Shown piece after piece: positions 5,447-9,545 of a stretch of DNA of 9,545 nucleotides. The translations under genes were made by a program, and so were the position numbers. Below the pieces are notes generated by a model. It did no database searches. It saw only the letters and a list, made by a program, of their open reading frames with translations, and was not told the DNA's origin. The stretch comes from JAEZJZ01 sp964450265 (GTDB lineage: Bacteria > Bacillota > UBA994 > UBA5500), in assembly GCA_964450265.1 (NCBI GenBank), contig CAYVCY010000087.1:1-9545 (forward strand). Reading direction: 5' to 3'. The stretch's first letter is position 1. Each line of letters begins with the position of its first letter.

Positions 5447-6679
5447 ATGCGAAGAGTGTTTATCACAGGCATTGGCATGGTTACACCTCTTGGTTTGGGC
5501 AAGACGACTGTCTGGGAGAAGTTTAAGTCGTGCAAGAGTGGAGTTGGGCCGATCACTCGTTTTGACGCCAGCGACTATCCTGCCCGGATAGCTGCGGAAG
5601 TCAAGGATTGGCAGCCCGGTGACTTCATGGACAGAAAAGAGGCCCGCAGAACAGATCGCTTTGTGCAGTTCGCGTTGGCCGCCGCCGATATGGCTGTACA
5701 GGATGGCAACTTACACTTGGAGCAGCTGGATCGAGAACGGGTTGGTGTCTACATCAGCTCCGGCATCGGCGGGCTGGAGACGCTGGCAAGTCAGCACGAA
5801 GTGTTGCTCAATAAGGGACCAGAGAAGGTCAGTCCATTTCTGATTCCGATGATGATTGGCAATATGGCGGCAGGCCATGTGGCCATTCGCTATGGCTTTA
5901 CCGGCGCTGCCAACAACATCGTCTCTGCTTGCGCTAGCGGTGGGCAGTCGATCGGGGAGGCGTTCCACAGCTTGCAGCGCGGCGATGCCGATCTGATCTT
6001 AGCTGGTGGAACAGAAGCATCCATCCACCCGATCGGGTTGGCCGGATTCTGCGCCTTGCGCGCCTTGAGCACCCGCAATGACGATCCGGCTACTGCATCC
6101 CGTCCTTTTGATCTGCATCGCGATGGCTTTGTCATGGGCGAAGGGGCGGCAGTTCTGTTGTTGGAGACCGAGGAACACTTGGTGCGCCGAGGCGGGCATG
6201 CCTATGCGGAGGTGGTCGGTTATGCCGTCACTAACGATGCCAGCCATATCACCGCACCCCATCCTGAGGCAAAGGGGGCGTCCCGGGCGATGCAATTGGC
6301 TCTGGCTGATGCAAAGATGCAGCCGAGCGAGATCGATTATATCAACGCCCATGGCACCTCCACAGATATGAATGACCGCCTAGAGACGCTGGCGATCAAG
6401 AATGTTTTCGGAGATCATGCTCGAAATTTGGCTGTGAACTCTACCAAGTCGATGATCGGGCATCTGCTGGGCGCATCGGGAGCGGTTGAGCTGGCAGCCA
6501 CAGCATTGTCACTGCAAGAGGGCTTTGTTCATCCGACAGCTAACCTGAAGACGCCGGATCCGGACTGCGATCTTGACTATGTTCCTAATGTCGGCAGAAG
6601 TCTGCCCCTTAGAGCGGCTATGTCCAACTCCCTTGGCTTTGGGGGACACAACTGCACACTCGCCCTCAGGCGTATTTAG
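5447..6679 (+). CDS. fabF: beta-ketoacyl-ACP synthase II (KAS II)
   Basis: Carries out the elongation condensations between acyl-ACP and malonyl-ACP. The 410-aa product has the Cys-His-His triad: Cys162 in NIVSACASGG, His302 in NAHGTSTDMND and His339 in STKSMIGHLLGASG, plus the gating loop SNSLGFGGHN (393-402). The N-terminal RRVFITGIGMVTPLG is typical. ATG 5447 follows GGGGAGGT (5433-5440) by 6 nt, and that SD begins directly after the acpP stop, so the two genes are tightly linked. No fabB-like second KAS is visible. It is the last recognisable fatty-acid gene of the operon, 128 nt before the next gene. Confidence 0.96.
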   Translation: MRRVFITGIGMVTPLGLGKTTVWEKFKSCKSGVGPITRFDASDYPARIAAEVKDWQPGDFMDRKEARRTDRFVQFALAAADMAVQDGNLHLEQLDRERVGVYISSGIGGLETLASQHEVLLNKGPEKVSPFLIPMMIGNMAAGHVAIRYGFTGAANNIVSACASGGQSIGEAFHSLQRGDADLILAGGTEASIHPIGLAGFCALRALSTRNDDPATASRPFDLHRDGFVMGEGAAVLLLETEEHLVRRGGHAYAEVVGYAVTNDASHITAPHPEAKGASRAMQLALADAKMQPSEIDYINAHGTSTDMNDRLETLAIKNVFGDHARNLAVNSTKSMIGHLLGASGAVELAATALSLQEGFVHPTANLKTPDPDCDLDYVPNVGRSLPLRAAMSNSLGFGGHNCTLALRRI

Positions 6680-6701
6680 GGCACTAAGACACCTTTAGGG
6701 A

Positions 6702-6740
6702 GGAGCATCGTGCCGGGAGACGCTTTCGGTGAGATGCTTC
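6702..6740 (+). terminator. Stem-loop after fabF, possible weak terminator
   Basis: GGAGCATC (6702-6709) pairs with GATGCTTC (6733-6740) with one G-U pair, and an inner CCG/CGG helix (6713-6715 with 6727-6729) extends the fold. It is followed by TTGTCTTCTTG, pyrimidine-rich but not a T-run. It lies 22 nt after the fabF stop, a sensible place to end the operon, but the tail is poor, so it could also only protect the 3' end. Confidence 0.35.
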
Positions 6741-6769
6741 TTGTCTTCTTGCGCCTTGATAGGTAAAAT
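6741..6769 (+). promoter_or_regulatory. Candidate promoter for the 177-aa HTH gene
   Basis: TTGTCT (6741-6746, four of six matches) and TAAAAT (6764-6769, five of six) are separated by 17 bp, giving a start near 6776 and a leader of about 30 nt before ATG 6808. It follows the stem-loop directly, so the gene may be expressed apart from the fab operon. Confidence 0.45.
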
Positions 6770-6807
6770 GGAAACAAACGGGCGAAACCAGAAGTGGGGT
6801 ATGCCAA

Positions 6808-7341
6808 ATGGACTTTATTCGCATTGGAGAAAAGCTGGTCAGCCGCGAACGGATTATTCACATGATCGACAGAATACTGGAGAGGCGGATTGCTGGGGCC
6901 TCTCAGCAGGAAGCGGCGAACGAGCTAGGCGTCGACCGCAGCTTCGTGTCCCGGTTGGAGACGTTAGGCGAGATTCGCAAGGGTGGGAAGATCTGCTTGA
7001 TCGGCTTCCCTGTTTCCAACAAGGAAGAACTGGAGTCGGTGGCCAAGGAATATGGTGTAGACTACTGCTTGTTGTTGACAGACAAAGAGCGCTGGCAGCT
7101 GGCCAATGAGTCTACAGGCACCGACTTGATCAACGAGTTGATGCGGCTGATGGCGCTGATACGCAGCTATGATACGGTTATCTTCATCGGCTCTAATATG
7201 CGCATCAATCTAGCGGAAGCGCTGACAGACCGACAGTTGATCTCGGTCAACATTGGCGAGTCCCCTATCCAAGGGGATCGCTACGTCGAGCCTAAGACCC
7301 TGCGTCAGATCCTGGAAGGGTTACGCGGGACGGCGAACTAG
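6808..7341 (+). CDS. Helix-turn-helix protein with C-terminal alpha/beta domain
   Basis: A 177-aa cytosolic protein with no signal peptide or membrane segment. Residues about 31-55 form an XRE/Cro-like helix-turn-helix: ASQQEAANELGVDRSFVSRLE, with the Q-x-x-A-x-x-L-G-V and S-F-V-S-R-L-E pattern of DNA-binding helices. From about residue 61 it changes to alternating strands and helices: GGKICLIGFPV, DYCLLLTDKERW, a helix 105-120, YDTVIFIGSNMRI (121-133), QLISVNIGESPI (143-154). This looks like a compact Rossmann-like sensory or assembly domain that I cannot assign to a named family. ATG 6808 is preceded by GGGGT (6796-6800) at 7 nt; an ATG at 6801 is out of frame. As the only visible DNA-binding protein beside the fab operon, it is a candidate regulator of it, but that is inference from position alone. 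Confidence 0.8.
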   Translation: MDFIRIGEKLVSRERIIHMIDRILERRIAGASQQEAANELGVDRSFVSRLETLGEIRKGGKICLIGFPVSNKEELESVAKEYGVDYCLLLTDKERWQLANESTGTDLINELMRLMALIRSYDTVIFIGSNMRINLAEALTDRQLISVNIGESPIQGDRYVEPKTLRQILEGLRGTAN

Positions 7342-7355
7342 TGGCGCCACAGCGC

Positions 7356-7397
7356 TTGTCACCGCCACAATGAATTCTGATTATGTGACTACAGTCA
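7356..7397 (+). promoter_or_regulatory. Weak candidate promoter with small dyad
   Basis: TTGTCA (7356-7361, five of six) and GATTAT (7379-7384, four of six) are 17 bp apart. TGACT-AC-AGTCA (7386-7397) follows immediately, where a repressor could block initiation. A 10-bp palindrome, GTGGCGCCAC, is at 7341-7350, overlapping the preceding stop codon. All these elements are short and may be chance. Confidence 0.25.
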
Positions 7398-7409
7398 TAC
7401 ATCAAGCAT

Positions 7410-7441
7410 CTCCCAGCGGGCATAAGGCTAGCTGGGGGGTG
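7410..7441 (+). promoter_or_regulatory. Hairpin masking the SD of the 302-aa gene
   Basis: CTCCCAGC (7410-7417) can pair with GCTGGGGG (7431-7438), eight pairs with one G-U and a 13-nt loop. The right arm is most of the SD GGGGGGTG (7434-7441) that lies 5 nt before ATG 7447. In the folded state ribosome access would be reduced, a simple basis for translational control or low expression. Confidence 0.45.
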
Positions 7442-7446
7442 TTTTC

Positions 7447-8355
7447 ATGTCCGCAGTTCCAGTATTCTACCGACAGGCTTTGGTCGGCGAACGTTTGCGC
7501 CATTACGGAACCTGGACGAAATTTGTTCCGCTGACCATGCTTGAAAGGGTGAGCACCCGCTTGCCACCCAAACCCATATGGCGGGAACAGATTCCTTGCG
7601 GGGAACAGCAGGTAGAGCTGTGCGTGTTCGCCGATACCCTGCGTAGACAAAAGCAACCTAGCAAAGCAGCCGACAGTGAACAGGGAGTCACCGTTTACTC
7701 AAGAAACCTCACTATTGGTTATCCCCGCCAACGCTTCGCCGGCCGCCTTTTATCTCTTGGTCTGCTACGTCGGGTATTGCCTAATTTGACGAAGCAGCTA
7801 CAGCTTCTTGGCGATCGGTTGGCGGTGGCCCTGGCTGTGGCTGCTTGGGAGCGTCCCCTTTGGGTGCTAGGCCTGGAGCCCTATGTTCGGTCCATCACCG
7901 TGCTGCTTGAGTCCCGAGAAAGCGCCAAAGCTATCGGATATAGCGGAGTAGCCATCCGGCAGTCCAGCTATCTCTCAGGCAGGGTTGATGCCCATGTGCT
8001 GGTTTACTCGCCTAGCAATCTAGAGAGGGTGCGGTGCTTGTCACTGCCACAGGATACGCTGCTGATCTGCACCGATGGGTTAGTCTCAGCGCGTCTGGAC
8101 GGATGCCTCTCCATGGAAGACGACTTGCCTACACAACTGGGTTTGCCTGAAATCATCTGGGCAGAGCAACAGGATCAGCATCCTGTCCTGGAGAAATCCC
8201 TGATTGCCGCTTCGCTTCCCACCAGGAAAGAACATCTGTCCAGCCAGTTTCCTCGGAGGCTGAAAGCGATGGAGCAGGCTTTAGATTGGAGCGGCTGGCC
8301 ATCGGCTTATCGCCTGATCGGGGAAGGAAATGTTCAGCTGAGCGGCGAAGTATAG
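7447..8355 (+). CDS. Uncharacterised 302-aa protein
   Basis: I do not recognise this protein. It is 302 aa, with ATG 7447 following a strong SD (GGGGGGTG) by 5 nt, no signal peptide and no convincing membrane segment: the most hydrophobic stretch, LAVALAVAAW (125-134), is short and flanked by charges. The N-terminal third is basic and Pro/Arg-rich (LPPKPIW at 39-45). The middle (120-210) is strand-rich, with PLWVLGLEPYVRSITVLLES, DAHVLVYSP and DTLLICTDG, which suggests an alpha/beta fold. Five Cys (51, 59, 197, 208, 220) show no metal-binding spacing. The last 60 residues are helical and charged. Its uninterrupted frame, composition like the neighbours' and a good SD argue for a real gene. 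It lies between the HTH gene and the greA promoter, so it may form a two-gene unit with the HTH gene. Confidence 0.75.
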   Translation: MSAVPVFYRQALVGERLRHYGTWTKFVPLTMLERVSTRLPPKPIWREQIPCGEQQVELCVFADTLRRQKQPSKAADSEQGVTVYSRNLTIGYPRQRFAGRLLSLGLLRRVLPNLTKQLQLLGDRLAVALAVAAWERPLWVLGLEPYVRSITVLLESRESAKAIGYSGVAIRQSSYLSGRVDAHVLVYSPSNLERVRCLSLPQDTLLICTDGLVSARLDGCLSMEDDLPTQLGLPEIIWAEQQDQHPVLEKSLIAASLPTRKEHLSSQFPRRLKAMEQALDWSGWPSAYRLIGEGNVQLSGEV

Positions 8356-8373
8356 AGGGCATTTGCTGCCCTC
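8355..8373 (+). terminator. Stem-loop at the end of the 302-aa gene
   Basis: GAGGGCA (8355-8361) pairs with TGCCCTC (8367-8373) around a 5-nt TTTGC loop. The first G is the last base of the stop codon TAG. The next bases, ATTGGCGCG, contain no T-run, so this is a poor intrinsic terminator but a sound 3'-end hairpin. Confidence 0.5.
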
Positions 8374-8413
8374 ATTGGCGCGCATCTGCTTCAGCTTGAT
8401 CTGGAAAGTTACA

Positions 8414-8442
8414 TTGACAGCCAAAGTTTTCATTCGTATAAT
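8414..8442 (+). promoter_or_regulatory. Perfect consensus sigma-A promoter upstream of greA
   Basis: TTGACA (8414-8419) and TATAAT (8437-8442) both match the consensus at six of six positions with the ideal 17-bp spacer. The predicted start is near 8448-8450. The next gene on this strand is greA at 8709, so transcripts carry a leader of about 260 nt or form a separate RNA first. Confidence 0.9.
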
Positions 8443-8448
8443 GTTTGC

Positions 8449-8708
8449 GCTGAAAGGCTGTCGGTGCTGGTCTCTCGTCTCCGGTTGTTGTGCCTGATTT
8501 GCAGGTTTTCCTAAGGATATGTCGGGCAGACTTGGTCATCCTAGCTTGTCCTTCGGACTCGCATACTTTGAAACAAAAGCACATATCATAAAGCACGCAC
8601 CGACCGCCTAGGGTCAGTCAAATTGGGTGTTGCGGTGTTCGACGTGTTTCGGCGTGGATGCGCCATAGACATGGGAGAAGCAACTGTGAGGGTAAAGGAG
8701 AGAGGAAC
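8449..8708 (+). promoter_or_regulatory. Long structured leader of greA, or a separate small RNA
   Basis: No convincing coding sequence lies in this ~260-nt stretch. GGCTGTCGGTGC (8456-8467) can pair with GCACCGACCGCC (8597-8608) at 11 of 12 positions, closing a 129-nt domain. Inside are a CCTG/CAGG hairpin near 8493-8505, TGCCTG pairing with CGGGCA, and GTCCTTCGGAC near 8550. A rival hairpin, GACC/GGTC (8602-8605 with 8612-8615), uses part of the long helix. GGCG/CGCC follows near 8651-8664. I could not match it to a known riboswitch, T-box, 6S RNA or SRP RNA. The SD AAAGGAG (8694-8700) is outside the closed domain. Confidence 0.5.
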
Positions 8709-9206
8709 ATGGCGGAGAAACAAATCCTGCTCACCGCAGAAGGCTTGCAGAAGCTAGAGCAGGAGCTAGACTACCTGAGGACAGACAGACGCAAAGAAGT
8801 TGCCGAGCGCATCAAAGCGGCAATCCAGTTTGGCGATCTCAGTGAGAACTCTGAATACGATGATGCAAAAAACGAGCAGGCATTTATCGAAGGGCGGATT
8901 GCAGTATTGGAAAGGAACCTGCGCAACGTGCGACTGATCGATGCCAGCGACATCGCCAACGATCACGTCAGCGTTGGCACCGTAGTCAAGTTGAAGGACA
9001 TGGAGGTTGGAGACGAGCTTGAGTATACCATTGTAGGTTCACCTGAGGCCAACCCCATGCAAGGACGGATTTCAGACGAATCTCCAGTCGGCAAGGCACT
9101 CCTAGGGAAACGAGTGGGGGAAACGGTGGAGGTTGTGGTGCCGGCCGGAATAATCAAATACGAGGTGCTGGGTATCAACGGTGGCGGATTGGCAGGCGCG
9201 GTTTAA
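8709..9206 (+). CDS. greA: Transcript cleavage factor GreA
   Basis: Binds the secondary channel of RNA polymerase and stimulates cleavage of backtracked transcripts. The 165-aa product has the N-terminal coiled coil (about 9-76) with the acidic tip GDLSENSEYDDAKNE (42-56; Asp43 and Glu46 correspond to the catalytic tip residues), then the globular FKBP-like domain with VGTVVKL, EYTIVGSPEANP, RISDESPVGKALLGKRVGE and YEVLGI. The length is slightly above the usual 158, with a short Gly/Ala-rich tail, INGGGLAGAV. ATG 8709 lies 8 nt after AAAGGAG (8694-8700); upstream in-frame starts lie in the leader and have no SD. It is expressed from the consensus promoter at 8414. In many Firmicutes greA neighbours dusB and lysS; here dusB is 7.7 kb away and lysS is absent. 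Confidence 0.97.
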   Translation: MAEKQILLTAEGLQKLEQELDYLRTDRRKEVAERIKAAIQFGDLSENSEYDDAKNEQAFIEGRIAVLERNLRNVRLIDASDIANDHVSVGTVVKLKDMEVGDELEYTIVGSPEANPMQGRISDESPVGKALLGKRVGETVEVVVPAGIIKYEVLGINGGGLAGAV

Positions 9207-9214
9207 ACCGCGCC
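9195..9214 (+). terminator. Palindrome spanning the greA stop, possible terminator
   Basis: GGCGCGG and CCGCGCC flank TTTAAA in a perfect 20-bp palindrome that contains the TAA stop (9204-9206) in its loop. The tail TCTCGCGCTTATAT has few Ts, so it is not a classic intrinsic terminator. A second hairpin, GCCTCT/AGAGGC (9231-9236 with 9249-9254), follows; together they may end or stabilise the greA mRNA. Confidence 0.5.
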
Positions 9215-9291
9215 TCTCGCGCTTATATCGGCCTCTTTAGGGCATCGTAGAGGCACTAATAAGGCCATCAATTACCACTTGCCTCTTGGTG

Positions 9292-9314
9292 CTGACTGTT
9301 GGTATATTAGTCAG
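9292..9314. other. Small inverted repeat in the greA-rrn gap
   Basis: CTGACT (9292-9297) and AGTCAG (9309-9314) form a 6-bp stem with an 11-nt AT-rich loop. It lies about 40 bp upstream of the presumed rRNA promoter. Apart from this and the hairpins at the greA end, I see nothing in 9255-9350. Confidence 0.35.
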
Positions 9315-9350
9315 GCGGGCCGCTAGGGTGGCGAATGCAGTTAGTCTTTG

Positions 9351-9386
9351 CGTCCCTTGACAAGGGACGAAATCTTGTGCTAACAT
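9351..9386 (+). promoter_or_regulatory. Presumed rRNA operon promoter with -35 box in a palindrome
   Basis: TTGACA (9357-9362) and TAACAT (9381-9386) are 18 bp apart, and TG at 9378-9379 gives an extended -10 (TGC-TAACAT). The -35 box is centred in a perfect 19-bp palindrome, CGTCCCTTGACAAGGGACG (9351-9369, centre A9360). The predicted start is near 9393. The downstream leader supports an rRNA promoter. Confidence 0.7.
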
Positions 9387-9392
9387 TACTAA

Positions 9393-9545
9393 TGCGCCAA
9401 TGAGCAGCGAGGTGTGGGCAGCTGGATGTGAGAAGCCCCGCCATAACGACGAGGACATTCAAAACGCACTTCATGCAAAGCTTTCAAAAAGAGCTTCAGA
9501 ACCTTGAAAACTGAACAATGATGGAACCAGATGAAAATCTGGGTT
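9393..9545 (+). other. Presumed 16S rRNA operon leader
   Basis: CCTTGAAAACTGAACAATG (9502-9520) closely resembles the boxA-like segment that precedes rRNA genes in Bacilli and Clostridia and helps antitermination. A small hairpin, AAGCT/AGCTT (9478-9496), precedes it, and AACCAGAT-GAAA-ATCTGGGTT (9525-9545), a stem with one bulged G and a GAAA loop, ends the window. The mature 16S start (AGAGTTTGATCCTGGC type) is not reached, so no rRNA gene is annotated. That one follows is inferred. Confidence 0.65.

Noticed and set aside
6710..6766. 18-codon frame (GTG start) after fabF with AGGGAGGAG upstream, a possible leader peptide
   Set aside because: The SD is good, but the start lies inside a stem-loop and the frame overlaps the candidate promoter of the next gene. 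The peptide shows no regulatory codon run. It is too short to support without conservation.
8372..8596. 74-codon minus-strand frame over the greA promoter and leader
   Set aside because: It has no SD, lies antisense across a perfect consensus promoter, and its translation shows no recognisable domain. The region is better explained as promoter and leader.
8519..8611. 30-codon frame in the greA leader with AAGGAT just upstream
   Set aside because: The SD-like sequence touches the start codon, leaving no usable spacing, and the peptide has no feature of interest.
8449..8620. Leader considered as 6S RNA, SRP RNA or T-box
   Set aside because: No rod-like fold with a clear central bubble, no SRP GGAA/tetraloop signature and no T-box AGGGTGGNACCGCG-type motif could be seen. 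It is left as an unassigned structured leader.
9237..9458. 73-codon minus-strand frame before the presumed rRNA leader
   Set aside because: It runs through the palindromic promoter, lacks a recognisable motif, and the + strand signals explain the region better.

Overview
This window reads as a chromosomal segment of a moderately GC-rich Firmicute (Bacillota), probably a Clostridia-like or related deep lineage. The reasons are strong purine-rich Shine-Dalgarno (SD) sites, consensus sigma-A promoters, a fabH-fabK-fabD-fabG-acpP-fabF cluster using the FabK-type enoyl-ACP reductase, greA, and a right end that looks like a Bacillota rRNA-operon leader. I cannot name a genus. All recognised genes are on the + strand.

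Layout. Positions 1-58 hold a palindrome and short direct repeats that look like a dispersed repeat. dusB (tRNA-dihydrouridine synthase) is at 82-1041. The gap that follows (1042-1356) holds a two-hairpin REP-like element (about 1060-1118), a C/T-rich stretch almost without G that could serve as a Rho loading region, and then a promoter (TTGCAC, 17 bp, TATAAT) framed by a large inverted repeat (1272-1344). That promoter should drive the type II fatty-acid synthesis operon: fabH (condensation initiation), fabK (enoyl reduction), fabD (malonyl transfer), fabG (ketoacyl reduction), acpP (carrier protein) and fabF (elongation condensation). The genes overlap or sit 10-14 nt apart, except for a 219-nt gap before acpP. 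That gap is built of repeats: five 22-bp units followed by two ~47-nt modules, each ending in a hairpin whose sequence differs between the copies by compensatory changes. No fabZ, acc genes, plsX or fapR lie in the window, so the dehydratase and malonyl-CoA supply must be encoded elsewhere.

After fabF come a 177-aa helix-turn-helix protein with an unfamiliar alpha/beta C-terminal domain, and a 302-aa protein I do not recognise, whose SD can be masked by a hairpin. A perfect consensus promoter (TTGACA, 17 bp, TATAAT) at 8414-8442 then starts a ~260-nt leader with a long-range helix, followed by greA (transcript-cleavage factor). greA ends in a palindrome spanning its stop codon. The last ~340 nt contain no gene but hold an extended -10 promoter whose -35 box is the centre of a perfect 19-bp palindrome, and then a leader with a boxA-like segment. 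I infer that a 16S rRNA gene starts just past the window's end.

The genes themselves are housekeeping (tRNA modification, lipid synthesis, transcription fidelity, ribosome synthesis). The least explained material is in the intergenic DNA: the acpP upstream repeat array, the dyad around the fab promoter, the greA leader and the palindrome in the presumed rRNA promoter. The 177-aa and 302-aa proteins are the only genes of unclear role.
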